Of a DNA stretch of 64,000 bases, positions 35,236-43,416 are shown one piece after another (position 1 is the stretch's first letter; each line of letters begins with the position of its first letter). Under the pieces are notes generated by a model, which ran no database searches, had not been told where the DNA came from, and saw nothing but the letters and a program-made list of their open reading frames with translations. The stretch covers positions 124,001 through 188,000 of the forward strand of contig JBGSHM010000006.1 in assembly GCA_041752235.1 (NCBI GenBank), read 5' to 3'. This DNA is from SpSt-398 sp041752235 (GTDB lineage Bacteria; Bacteroidota; Bacteroidia; Chitinophagales; Chitinophagaceae). The translations under genes were made by a program, and so were the position numbers.

Positions 35236-35409
35236 ATGGCAAAAGCAGCAAAAACAGCGATCAAAAGTAAAGATGCCCGCGCGGCCGCTGAAGCAAAGAA
35301 CTGGACCAAAGTGATCAAGTCTGTTCGTAGTCCCAAGACCGGTGCCTATACCTTCAAGGAAGCCATCGTTCACAAGGATAAGATCAAGGATTATCTGGCT
35401 CAAAAATAA
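35236..35409 (+). CDS. DUF4295 protein, Bacteroidota ribosomal-cluster protein
   Basis: A 57-residue very basic protein starting MAKAAKTAIKSKDARAAAEA and ending KDKIKDYLAQK. It is too short for the usual gene lists but lies 21 bp after rpmG, where Bacteroidota carry a DUF4295 gene. It is probably the phylum-specific ribosomal protein described as bL38; that link is from memory and not proven here. Base composition and spacing match the two ribosomal genes before it. A terminator-like hairpin follows. Confidence 0.88.
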   Translation: MAKAAKTAIKSKDARAAAEAKNWTKVIKSVRSPKTGAYTFKEAIVHKDKIKDYLAQK

Positions 35410-35434
35410 TTTAGCGCCATTGCAAATTATACAG

Positions 35435-35470
35435 AAGCTATTCGTAACCGCGAATGGCTTTTGTTGTTTA
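35435..35470 (+). terminator. Intrinsic terminator after the ribosomal operon
   Basis: AAGCTATTCG (35435-35444) pairs with CGAATGGCTT (35451-35460) with one G-T wobble around a 6-nt loop, then TTGTTGTTT. It lies between the DUF4295 stop and ftsY. Confidence 0.7.
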
Positions 35471-35495
35471 AATAATCAATCCCAATTCATTCCTT

Positions 35496-36458
35496 ATGGG
35501 TTTCTTCAATAAACTTTTTGGAAAGAAGGAAAAGGAAAGCCTCGACCAGGGTCTTGAAAAGACCAAGGAGAATTTCCTGAGCCGGCTCACCAAAGCCGTT
35601 GCGGGAAAAACAACCGTGGATGCTGAGGTTCTCGATAACCTCGAAGAAGCCCTGGTGAGCGCCGATGTAGGCGTTGACACCACCGTTAAGATCATTGAAC
35701 GGATTGAGAAAAGGGTGGCGCGTGACAAGTACATGAATACCTCGGAGCTAAACAAGATGCTCCAGGAAGAGATCGAGCATATTCTGGTAGATGCCCCCGC
35801 AGCAAACAGTTATGCCTTCGATTCTGAACTCCCCGCCAAGCCCTATATCATTTTAGTCGTTGGGGTAAATGGGGTGGGGAAAACCACCACTATTGGCAAA
35901 CTCGCCCATAATTTTAAATCGGCCGGGAAATCTGTGTTACTTGGCGCGGCAGATACCTTCCGTGCAGCAGCTGTGGATCAATTGACCATCTGGAGTGAAC
36001 GGGCAGGTGTACCGATCGTAAAACAGGACATGGGTAGCGACCCTGCTGCGGTGGCTTTTGATACCGTTCAAAGCGCTGTATCCCGTAACAGCGAAGTGGT
36101 TTTGATTGACACCGCAGGGCGCTTGCACAACAAAGCCCACCTGATGGAGGAACTGAGTAAGATCAAACGTGTCATTCAAAAGGTGATACCCGATGCTCCT
36201 CATGAAGTGTTGCTGGTGCTCGACGGAAGTACAGGCCAAAATGCCCTGGAACAAGCCAAACATTTTACGGCGGCTACGGATGTAACCGCCCTCGCGATTA
36301 CCAAACTCGATGGTACGGCCAAAGGAGGAGTTGTACTCGCCATTGCCAACCAATTTAATATTCCGGTCAAGTTCATCGGAGTAGGAGAGAAAATGGAGGA
36401 CTTACTGGTGTTTAATAAGCATGAGTTTGTGGATTCCTTATTTAAAGCACGAATTTAA
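35496..36458 (+). CDS. ftsY: Signal recognition particle receptor FtsY
   Basis: A 320-residue SRP GTPase with a short N-terminal region (residues 1-20, Lys/Glu-rich), an NG domain with the P-loop GVNGVGKT (133-140), the SRP-specific DTFRAAAVDQL, DTAGRLHN and TKLDGTAKGG. It receives SRP-ribosome complexes at the inner membrane. The A domain seen in enterobacteria is absent, as in many Bacteroidota. Its stop codon lies in a small hairpin (CACGAAT/ATTCGTG, 36448-36464) between it and rimO. Confidence 0.97.
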   Translation: MGFFNKLFGKKEKESLDQGLEKTKENFLSRLTKAVAGKTTVDAEVLDNLEEALVSADVGVDTTVKIIERIEKRVARDKYMNTSELNKMLQEEIEHILVDAPAANSYAFDSELPAKPYIILVVGVNGVGKTTTIGKLAHNFKSAGKSVLLGAADTFRAAAVDQLTIWSERAGVPIVKQDMGSDPAAVAFDTVQSAVSRNSEVVLIDTAGRLHNKAHLMEELSKIKRVIQKVIPDAPHEVLLVLDGSTGQNALEQAKHFTAATDVTALAITKLDGTAKGGVVLAIANQFNIPVKFIGVGEKMEDLLVFNKHEFVDSLFKARI

Positions 36459-36473
36459 TTCGTGAAATTCGTG
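36448..36473. repeat. Short hairpin over the ftsY stop codon
   Basis: CACGAAT (36448-36454) and ATTCGTG (36458-36464) flank TTA, with a second ATTCGTG at 36467-36473. The TAA of ftsY falls in the loop. Function unclear; it may slow transcription or stabilise the mRNA between ftsY and rimO. Confidence 0.6.
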
Positions 36474-36477
36474 TTTA

Positions 36478-37785
36478 ATGAGAGCAAAAAAATTACATAA
36501 GGATAAAGTGAATATCATCACCCTCGGCTGTAGTAAGAATATGGTCGACAGTGAGGTGTTGAGTGGGCAATTGCAGGCCAATGAGATCGATGTTGTGCAT
36601 GAAAGCGGGAAGAAAGACCACAACATTGTCATTGTGAACACATGTGGGTTTATTGAAAAGGCAAAGGAAGAATCCATCAATACTATTTTAGACCAGGTGG
36701 CCCTGAAACAAAAGGGGAAATTGGATAAGGTCTATGTTACCGGATGTTTGAGTCATCGTTACCGTGATGATCTGGAAAAAGAGATTCCCGAAGTGGATGC
36801 CTGGTTTGGCACCATGGAACTTCCTTTGATCCTGAAACAATTTGAAGCAGATTATAAATCAGAATTACTCGGTGAAAGGTTATTGGCCACGCCTCAGCAT
36901 TATGCTTACCTCAAGATCAGTGAAGGCTGTAACCGTACCTGTTCGTTTTGTGCCATTCCCCTGATGCGTGGTGGCCATGTCAGCAAAACCATGGAAGAAC
37001 TCGTGGCGGAAGCAACGGCGCTGGTAAAAAAAGGCGTGAAGGAGATCATGCTCATTGCTCAGGAACTCACCTATTACGGATTGGATATTTATAAGCAACG
37101 CATGTTGGGTGAATTGATGAAACGCCTGAGTGATATTAAAGGACTGGAATGGATCCGACTGCATTATGCCTATCCGCATAAGTTCCCGCTGGATATACTG
37201 GATGTGATGCGCGAAAGGGAGAATATCTGTAATTACCTTGATATGCCCTTGCAGCATGCGGCCAATAATATGTTGAAGGCCATGAAGCGGAATATTACCC
37301 GCGAAGAAATGGAGGAACTGATCCTTGCGATTCGGGAAAGGGTACCAGGTATTTGTTTACGCACCACCCTGATCACTGGTTTTCCCGGAGAGACCCGGGG
37401 GGATGTGGAAGAGCTTAAATCATTTTTGCAGCGGCAACGTTTTGACCGCGTAGGTATATTCACCTATAGCCATGAAGAAGGGACTTCGGCCTATGCCGAA
37501 GTGGATGATATTCCGGCTGCTGAAAAGGAAGAACGGGCCCGCGAGATCATGGAGGTACAACAGGAGATTTCTTTTGAATTGAACCAGGAAAAGGTAGGCA
37601 AAGTATTCAAGGTCATGGTTGATAAGAAAGAGGCCGGACGCTACCTGGGCCGTACCGAATTTGACAGCGTAGAGGTGGACAATGAAGTGGTGATCAATAC
37701 GACGGAACGTCTCCGCCCTGGTGATTTTGTTCAGGTTCGGATCGTAAAAGCCTATGATTATGACCTGGAAGGGGAATTGGTCTGA
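36478..37785 (+). CDS. rimO: Ribosomal protein S12 methylthiotransferase RimO
   Basis: A 435-residue radical-SAM methylthiotransferase. The N-terminal MTTase domain has LGCSKNMVDSEVLSGQL with the cluster ligand Cys, NTCGFIEKAKEESI and VTGCLSHRY. The radical SAM motif is EGCNRTCSFCAIP. The TRAM domain is at the C-terminus (GKVFKVMVDKKE, GDFVQVRIVKAYDYDLEGEL). NTCGFI and the S12-type layout separate it from MiaB. It methylthiolates an Asp of ribosomal protein S12. It follows ftsY by 19 bp. Confidence 0.95.
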   Translation: MRAKKLHKDKVNIITLGCSKNMVDSEVLSGQLQANEIDVVHESGKKDHNIVIVNTCGFIEKAKEESINTILDQVALKQKGKLDKVYVTGCLSHRYRDDLEKEIPEVDAWFGTMELPLILKQFEADYKSELLGERLLATPQHYAYLKISEGCNRTCSFCAIPLMRGGHVSKTMEELVAEATALVKKGVKEIMLIAQELTYYGLDIYKQRMLGELMKRLSDIKGLEWIRLHYAYPHKFPLDILDVMRERENICNYLDMPLQHAANNMLKAMKRNITREEMEELILAIRERVPGICLRTTLITGFPGETRGDVEELKSFLQRQRFDRVGIFTYSHEEGTSAYAEVDDIPAAEKEERAREIMEVQQEISFELNQEKVGKVFKVMVDKKEAGRYLGRTEFDSVEVDNEVVINTTERLRPGDFVQVRIVKAYDYDLEGELV

Positions 37786-37830
37786 TCCATATCTAAGTGT
37801 CTCTTTCTAAAAAAGTCAATTTTCTACTAC

Positions 37831-37851
37831 AAAAAGGATAGATACCTTTTT
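37831..37851 (+). terminator. Terminator-like hairpin after rimO
   Basis: AAAAAGG (37831-37837) pairs with CCTTTTT (37845-37851) around a 7-nt loop, 45 bp after the rimO stop. The stem is short and AT-rich but T-rich at its 3' end. Confidence 0.45.
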
Positions 37852-38024
37852 ACACCACAATCCCATCATTTACTATTTGTTAGAAGCTTTACCTAAACCA
37901 TCTTTGTATCAGCAAAGCAAGGTTAATGGTTCTGATTTTTAAACCTCCTATGAAAAACCGACAAGACCGCATCCTGTGAAAAACCACTGCAACCGCAGTA
38001 AACCAATCGTCCTTTACGTTAATG

Positions 38025-38050
38025 ACATCCCGCCTTTTCAGGTGGGATGT
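38025..38050. terminator. Hairpin before the S1/P1 nuclease stop
   Basis: ACATCCCGCCT (38025-38035) pairs with AGGTGGGATGT (38040-38050) with one G-T wobble and a TTTC loop, then TTGATTTATATAA. It lies between rimO and the convergent nuclease gene and may terminate both. Confidence 0.6.
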
Positions 38051-38070
38051 TTGATTTATATAAGACTTTG

Positions 38071-38862
38071 TTATCCAAAAATAGCATTGAGCAATCCGGC
38101 CAGTCTTACCCCGGCTTTCAGCAAACACTGGTTCAATTCATCCACATGGTCAAAATTGTATCGAAATCCCAGTTTTTGGTCGGGTTGCGTGATCTCCTTA
38201 TACAGCTTTTGGCTGGTGGAGTAGGATTCCCAAAACCACTCGGTCATGGGTTGTTCCTGCCAGGCTTTTCGGTCAGCCTTGGTGGTATGATTGATCGCTC
38301 GGGCAAATTCGGTATAACTCAATTGTTGAAAGGCCAGCAACTGGTCATCCCATAGGCGATGGAGATTGGTATTTTCATTGAACCACTGTACATAGATCCT
38401 GTTACCACCCAGGTCTTCCGCCCGGCTGACATGCATGGGTTGGTGAACATCTCCGGTGATATGGATCAATAACCGGAGGTACATTTTCTTTATATCCGGC
38501 GCCAGTTCTTTTTTCTTTAACTCGGTGCTCAGGAAATTCAATTTTGTATAGGCATCGGTCAGGGTATCCTTTTCCAGAAAGTCCTTTACTTCCTCCTTAT
38601 TCAAGCCATCTTTCAGGTTGATATAGTGCCAGGTATCCAGGTATTTATAGTTTGGATCAGATTTTATGAAATCCGCCCAATTACTTCCCATTGCAAGCGA
38701 TTCATAGCCCAGGATGGCTTTGATGTTCTTTCGGGCTTTGGCGGTCAGGTAAGAATCGGCGATCTGTCCAACCACCCGATGCCCCAGTTGACCCCAGGCC
38801 AGGGCTTGCACAGGAAGGTAGGTTAGTAAAAAATAAAAAAGGATTCGGGTAAGTACGCGCAT
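38071..38862 (-). CDS. S1/P1-family nuclease, exported
   Basis: A 263-residue protein with a signal peptide; the mature protein begins with Trp23 (ALA|WGQLGHRVV), the N-terminal residue that binds zinc in this family. Further zinc-ligand segments follow: NWADFIKSDPNY, DTWHYINLKDG, LLIHITGDVHQPMHVS and GGNRIYVQWFNENTNLH (segments). It degrades single-stranded nucleic acids outside the cytoplasm using three zinc ions. A TAATTTTG box lies 32 nt upstream. Confidence 0.93.
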   Translation of the reverse strand: MRVLTRILFYFLLTYLPVQALAWGQLGHRVVGQIADSYLTAKARKNIKAILGYESLAMGSNWADFIKSDPNYKYLDTWHYINLKDGLNKEEVKDFLEKDTLTDAYTKLNFLSTELKKKELAPDIKKMYLRLLIHITGDVHQPMHVSRAEDLGGNRIYVQWFNENTNLHRLWDDQLLAFQQLSYTEFARAINHTTKADRKAWQEQPMTEWFWESYSTSQKLYKEITQPDQKLGFRYNFDHVDELNQCLLKAGVRLAGLLNAIFG

Positions 38863-38894
38863 GATGTTATTTTTTTTAACAAATGGATCAAGGG

Positions 38895-38902
38895 CAAAAT
38901 TA
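38895..38902 (-). promoter_or_regulatory. -7 promoter box TAATTTTG for the nuclease
   Basis: Exact TAnnTTTG match on the minus strand, 32 nt before the nuclease start codon. Confidence 0.5.
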
Positions 38903-39011
38903 TTGGTAAAAATCTTAACAATCTCAAACCATAGCTTAACAGCCCATTAATAATTATTGGGCTTAGGATTGCATCTAACCCGGTATAAGTTAACCGTAAA
39001 ATAAAAAACGT

Positions 39012-39353
39012 ATGAAGCGATTACTTACTCTTCTGTTCTTTGCCGGGATCACTACTGTGGTCATGGCCCAGCCTCCCCGCCCAAATCCATATGGCCGTCA
39101 ACATGCGTCGGTAGCCTCCAGGAACAATCAGTACATCGGGAAGTCCTATCACTATTCTTCCCGCGAACGCGACCGTGATATTGCGAAAGTGTACCGTAAA
39201 TTCTCCCGAAAGATCCGCTCAGCCGGCAACCGTCTTTTTGCCAGCCGCTATAAAAAGGTCAATGAAATTAACCGCCTCGAGCGCGAACGTGACCTTGAGA
39301 TCGGTAAGATCAATGCAAAGTTTTATAGCCGGAGAAATTCCGCACGCGGGTAA
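39012..39353 (+). CDS. Small exported basic protein, unknown function
   Basis: A 113-residue protein with a signal peptide (RLLTLLFFAGITTVVMAQ). The mature part is very rich in Arg, Lys and Tyr, with segments SSRERDRDIAKVYRKFSRK and VNEINRLERERDLEIGKIN that look helical. No family recognised. The codon use is like its neighbours and the signal peptide is convincing, so the gene is probably real. A repeat-rich gap follows. Confidence 0.7.
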   Translation: MKRLLTLLFFAGITTVVMAQPPRPNPYGRQHASVASRNNQYIGKSYHYSSRERDRDIAKVYRKFSRKIRSAGNRLFASRYKKVNEINRLERERDLEIGKINAKFYSRRNSARG

Positions 39354-39354
39354 A

Positions 39355-39440
39355 GAATCGATTACACGGATTGCGCGAATTGCACAGATTACACAAATTT
39401 GACGGATCTGTGTAATTTGTGCAATCCGTGTCTGTAATAA
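39355..39440. repeat. Imperfect palindrome of ACGGATTGC type
   Basis: GATTACACGGATTGCGCGAA with CACAGAT on the left answers ATCTGTGTAATTTGTGCAAT with CCGTGT on the right, in inverse orientation. It lies between the small exported protein gene and the DapA-like gene, which are on the same strand. Confidence 0.75.
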
Positions 39441-39472
39441 AAAGACTAATTTCCCCTCCCAAAAACTACACT

Positions 39473-40363
39473 ATGCAATTTGAATGGGAAGGGGTTTTCC
39501 CGGCGCTCATCACGCCTTTTACTTCAACCGATGAACTTGACCTCGAACTTTATGATAAAAGCCTGAAAGCACAGGAGGAGGCCGGTGTCCACGGCATTAT
39601 CCTCGGGGGATCCCTGGGAGAAGCCAGTACGCTGACCACACCGGAGAAGGAAATATTGGTTAAAAGGGCTCAGGACAAGCTTGGTGGCCGCCTCCCTGTC
39701 ATATTGAATATAGTGGAGAGTTCCACCCGCGAAGCAGTGCGCCAGGCGGAATTAGGCCTTCAATGGGGTGTGGATGGATTTATGCTCCTGCCACCGATGC
39801 GCTATAAGAGTGACGACCGCGAGACCGTGACCTATTTCAAGACCGTAGCCTCGGTTTCTTCCCTTCCTGTTATGATCTATAATAATCCGGTGGATTATAA
39901 GATCGAAGTGACCCTTGATATGTTTGCCGAATTGGCTGAACTTCCCCAGATCAACGCGATAAAGGAAAGTACCCGGGATGTAACGAATGTAACCAGGTTG
40001 ATCAACCGCTTTGGAGAACGATATAAAATACTTTGCGGTGTGGATACTCTGGCCGTGGAGGAACTTGCCCTGGGTGCGCATGGTTGGGTCGCCGGATTGG
40101 TGGGAGCCTTTCCCAAAGAAACGGTGGACCTCTTCCACCTAGTCAAACAAGGAAAACTGGATGAAGCCCGGAAGCTTTACCGATGGTTTATGCCCCTTCT
40201 TGAGTTGGATATACATCCCAAATTGGTTCAATACATCAAATTGGCCGCTTCACATACCGGAATCGGAAGCGAGTATGTTCGTGCTCCCCGCTTGATGCTT
40301 GTTGGTGACGAAAGAAAAAGGGTGGAAGCGGTGATACAGGAAGCCCTGACCAATAGATTGTGA
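39473..40363 (+). CDS. DapA-superfamily lyase, probable pyrroline-4-hydroxy-2-carboxylate deaminase
   Basis: A 296-residue class I aldolase/lyase of the dihydrodipicolinate synthase superfamily. Lys164 in INAIKESTRD forms the Schiff base and Tyr136 in MIYNNPVDY is the proton relay; GGSLGEASTLT replaces the usual GTTGE motif, a common variant in deaminase members. Context with the epimerase, dehydrogenase and semialdehyde dehydrogenase indicates Delta1-pyrroline-4-hydroxy-2-carboxylate deaminase, giving 2,5-dioxopentanoate. It is unlikely to be the lysine-pathway DapA given this setting. The start at 39473 (MQFEWEGVFPAL) excludes an upstream extension through a palindrome. Confidence 0.87.
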   Translation: MQFEWEGVFPALITPFTSTDELDLELYDKSLKAQEEAGVHGIILGGSLGEASTLTTPEKEILVKRAQDKLGGRLPVILNIVESSTREAVRQAELGLQWGVDGFMLLPPMRYKSDDRETVTYFKTVASVSSLPVMIYNNPVDYKIEVTLDMFAELAELPQINAIKESTRDVTNVTRLINRFGERYKILCGVDTLAVEELALGAHGWVAGLVGAFPKETVDLFHLVKQGKLDEARKLYRWFMPLLELDIHPKLVQYIKLAASHTGIGSEYVRAPRLMLVGDERKRVEAVIQEALTNRL

Positions 40364-40372
40364 TATTTAAGT

Positions 40373-40415
40373 TTCCCGCAGCGTTCGCAGCGCTACTTTG
40401 CGAACGCTGCGGGAA
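40373..40415. repeat. Perfect 17-bp palindrome before the semialdehyde dehydrogenase
   Basis: TTCCCGCAGCGTTCGCA (40373-40389) and its reverse complement (40399-40415) flank a 9-nt loop. A related, less perfect copy (41933-41979) lies just after the same gene. The stem could act as a terminator for the DapA-like gene. Confidence 0.9.
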
Positions 40416-40439
40416 GCCTTATCTCGAAAAATAGTCGGC

Positions 40440-41924
40440 ATGACATATAAGGACGCAACGATCAAAGAAATAGACAATGCCTTGCAACTTGCATGGGAGG
40501 CATTTCTGCTTTACCGGCAACAAAGCCTGGCTAAACGAGCAGAATTCATGCGCACCATCGCTAATGAGATCGAAGCCTGTGGTGATCCGTTGATCCAAAC
40601 CGCGATGCGCGAAACGCATTTGCCCGAAGCCCGCCTGCGTTCGGAAAGGACAAGGACAATTTTTCAATTAAACAGTTATGCCAATGCCTGCGAAAAAGGG
40701 GATTGGCTGGAGATACGGATCGATACGGCACTACTGGAGCGTAATCCTCCCCGGCCTGATATTCGGAAGATGCTGGTAGCATTAGGTCCCGTGGTGGTCT
40801 TTGGTTCCTCCAATTTTCCATTTGCCTATTCCACGGCGGGGGGAGATACGGCAGCCGCCTTTGCCGCGGGTTGCCCGGTAATAGTAAAAGCACATCCTGC
40901 CCATCCTGAAACCTCTGAAATGGTTGCTGGGGCGATTCATACCGCGATCAAAAAAATGGGATTCCCGCAAGGATTGTTTACCCACCTGCATGGCGCTTCC
41001 TTTGAAGTGGGAAAGGCCCTGGTGACACATCCATTGACCAAGGCTGTTGGGTTTACGGGTTCATTTTCCGGAGGTAAACAATTATTTGATTGGGGACAGC
41101 AACGAAAGGAACCGATCCCCGTGTTTGCCGAAATGGGGAGTGTGAACCCGGTATTTTTATTGCCTCATAAACTGGAGAAGGATGCTTTTGCCATTGCGGA
41201 ACAATATGCCGGTTCGATAACGCTGGGCGCAGGGCAGTTTTGTACCAACCCCGGGCTTATCATCGGTATCGAGAGCGACGGGCTGCAACGGTTTATTCAT
41301 GATCTGGGAAAAAAGATCCAACAAATTGCGCCTGCACCCATGCTACACCCTGGCATTGTCAGCGCATACAAAGAGAAAAAAGGAAATGCTCTTTTGCAGG
41401 AAGGGGTTCATCTGGTAGCCGAATCTGAAACGATAGTAAAAGAAGGAGAAGGCTTGCCCACGATCGCTACTGTAGAGGGCAAGACATTTTTAGAGAACCC
41501 CTTGCTTCACCAGGAAGTATTTGGCCCCTATTCACTCGTGATCCGTTGCAAGGATAGTCAGGAGATGTTATCCGTGGCAAGGCACCTGGAAGGCCAATTG
41601 ACCAGCACCCTGATGGCGACAGAGGAGGATATCCTGGCACATGAACAACTGGTAAATGCTATACAACTCATTTGTGGAAGAATCATATTGAATGGAGTGC
41701 CTACAGGGGTGGAAGTATGCTGGGCCATGCAACATGGAGGACTTTATCCCGCCACAACAGACAGCCGGTATACGGCCGTTGGGGCAGATGGGATCAAACG
41801 ATTTGCAAGGCCGCAGTCCTTTCAAAACTGGCCAGATCATTTACTGCCTGATGAACTTAAGAATAGTAATCCCCTGGGTATTTGGCGGATGGTGAATGAA
41901 GAATGGAATAACGGGGTTATTTGA
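40440..41924 (+). CDS. 2,5-dioxovalerate (alpha-ketoglutaric semialdehyde) dehydrogenase
   Basis: A 494-residue aldehyde dehydrogenase. The catalytic Cys268 (GAGQFCTNPG) and general base Glu231 (FAEMGSVNPVF) are both present, with VFGSSNFPFAYSTAGGDTAAA and KAHPAHPETSE typical of this subfamily. It oxidises 2-oxoglutarate semialdehyde to 2-oxoglutarate, last step of hydroxyproline breakdown and also of some sugar-acid routes. The start is the ATG at 40440; an in-frame open extension to 40398 runs into a palindrome and is rejected. It lies 76 bp after the DapA-like gene. Confidence 0.92.
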   Translation: MTYKDATIKEIDNALQLAWEAFLLYRQQSLAKRAEFMRTIANEIEACGDPLIQTAMRETHLPEARLRSERTRTIFQLNSYANACEKGDWLEIRIDTALLERNPPRPDIRKMLVALGPVVVFGSSNFPFAYSTAGGDTAAAFAAGCPVIVKAHPAHPETSEMVAGAIHTAIKKMGFPQGLFTHLHGASFEVGKALVTHPLTKAVGFTGSFSGGKQLFDWGQQRKEPIPVFAEMGSVNPVFLLPHKLEKDAFAIAEQYAGSITLGAGQFCTNPGLIIGIESDGLQRFIHDLGKKIQQIAPAPMLHPGIVSAYKEKKGNALLQEGVHLVAESETIVKEGEGLPTIATVEGKTFLENPLLHQEVFGPYSLVIRCKDSQEMLSVARHLEGQLTSTLMATEEDILAHEQLVNAIQLICGRIILNGVPTGVEVCWAMQHGGLYPATTDSRYTAVGADGIKRFARPQSFQNWPDHLLPDELKNSNPLGIWRMVNEEWNNGVI

Positions 41925-41932
41925 ATAGAATA

Positions 41933-41979
41933 TTTCTCGCAGCGTCCGCGGCGATAATCGTTGCGAACGCGGCGAGAAA
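41933..41979. repeat. Palindrome after the semialdehyde dehydrogenase
   Basis: TTTCTCGCAGCGTCCGC and GCGAACGCGGCGAGAAA are near reverse complements with a 13-nt loop. Sequence and position mirror the palindrome at 40373-40415 on the other side of the gene. It also separates the two convergent genes. Confidence 0.85.
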
Positions 41980-41980
41980 C

Positions 41981-43249
41981 TTAATATTTAGGGGATAAAA
42001 CATCTTCCCTTTTGTGAAGCCACACAAAGTAACTGGTAACAAAAGTAGCCACAACAAAATAGGCCAGCAGGAAATATTCAATCCCCGGAATGATCGTACC
42101 TGCTTTGAACCAATCTCCTTCCTGCAACAAAATGATCATCCCCACCGTATTTTTTAATGTTTCAAAAATCAGGGCATAGGGGTTACGGTCCATCAATTCA
42201 GTATAGGCATAGACCATCAAAAAGATAAATCCCCCGTAAATAAATATTTCCGGAGTGCCGATGTTTGCAATGTTTCCAAACAGGTAACTGATAAACAAAA
42301 GGGTCATGATAATTTGTACCCAGCTCCAGATATGCAGACCCTGAGAAGCCCGGGGATCATATTTTTCAAAATGGTACACATCTTCGATCTTGAGAACCGG
42401 GTATTTCTCGGCCACATCCGCAGGCCTCCAACCGGTGGGCATAAACCATATCCTGAATTTATCCCAAATATTATTGGTTCTCCAGGCATCTTTTACCAGG
42501 AGCCAGAAATGCTGGAAATTGATTCGGATCGGGTTCCAGGTGGCGGCAGGACGGGTAATGCCATATACCGGTGGTTTATCCGGCAACTCTTCCTGAAATG
42601 TGCCAAAGAGTTTATCCCAGAAAATAAATATCTGACCAAGATTTTTATCCAGGTATTCGGGATTGATGGCATGGTGCACCCGGTGATGAGATGGGGTCAC
42701 AATGACCTTTTCAAGAATGCCCATTCGGTTAATGTGCCGGGTATGGTACCAGAACTGTGCAAAGAGGTGGAGGGGTGCTAATATGGCGATCACTTCAAGT
42801 GGAACACCCACCAAAGCGGCCGGAAGGAGCAGGAAAGTAAAGTATTCAAAGATGGAGGCGATACTTTGCCGAAGGGCACAAGCGAGGTTGAACTCTTCGC
42901 TGCTGTGGTGAATGATATGCCGGTTCCAGAAAAGGTTGACATGATGACTCCAGCGATGTACCCAATAGCCCTGGAAATCGATGACAACAAAGGCGACCAC
43001 ATAGGTCAACCAAGAAGCCTTGATGGTGAAAATAGCCAGATGATCGACCATCCAGCCATAACTCAAAATGCCGATGCTCAGGCCAAGTACATCCTTGGTG
43101 ACATTGGTGATGCCAGAGCTCAGGCTGGAGATCATATCCATGTTTCGGACCGTATCATAGCCCTTGCGCCAGCCATACCATTTTTCAAATAATACCAGGA
43201 TTAGAAAGGCAGGCATGGCAATAAGCAGTATGCGACCATAGGTTTCCAT
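41981..43249 (-). CDS. Fatty acid hydroxylase/sterol desaturase-family membrane protein
   Basis: About 422 residues with several hydrophobic segments. The diiron histidine motifs are clear: HRWSHHVNLFWNRHIIHHSSEEFN (segments) and SHHRVHHAINPEYLDKN. The family hydroxylates or desaturates lipids in membranes; an alkylglycerol monooxygenase-like role has been suggested for long bacterial members. The start at 43249 (METYGRILLIA) is favoured over an upstream extension that enters a palindrome. It is on the minus strand within the hydroxyproline cluster, so it is unrelated by transcription. Confidence 0.88.
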   Translation of the reverse strand: METYGRILLIAMPAFLILVLFEKWYGWRKGYDTVRNMDMISSLSSGITNVTKDVLGLSIGILSYGWMVDHLAIFTIKASWLTYVVAFVVIDFQGYWVHRWSHHVNLFWNRHIIHHSSEEFNLACALRQSIASIFEYFTFLLLPAALVGVPLEVIAILAPLHLFAQFWYHTRHINRMGILEKVIVTPSHHRVHHAINPEYLDKNLGQIFIFWDKLFGTFQEELPDKPPVYGITRPAATWNPIRINFQHFWLLVKDAWRTNNIWDKFRIWFMPTGWRPADVAEKYPVLKIEDVYHFEKYDPRASQGLHIWSWVQIIMTLLFISYLFGNIANIGTPEIFIYGGFIFLMVYAYTELMDRNPYALIFETLKNTVGMIILLQEGDWFKAGTIIPGIEYFLLAYFVVATFVTSYFVWLHKREDVLSPKY

Positions 43250-43287
43250 ATAAACAGCAATTCGTTTTTTATAATTCTTGCACGTAC

Positions 43288-43370
43288 TTAACCGCAAAGA
43301 CGCAAGGTCACAATGGTTCGCGAGGCTTTCTTTGCGATCTTCGCGTCATTCCGTCCTGGCGGTAAAAACA
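43288..43370. repeat. Degenerate palindrome, TTACCGC class
   Basis: TTAACCGCAAAGACGC on the left answers GCGTCATTCCGTCCTGGCGG with TAAAA on the right, with several mismatches. It lies between the divergent desaturase and epimerase genes, unlike most copies, which lie at 3' ends. Confidence 0.7.
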
Positions 43371-43416
43371 CCTCTTTTTCAAAAATACAAAACCACACAA
43401 TATCTTTATCCCTAAC

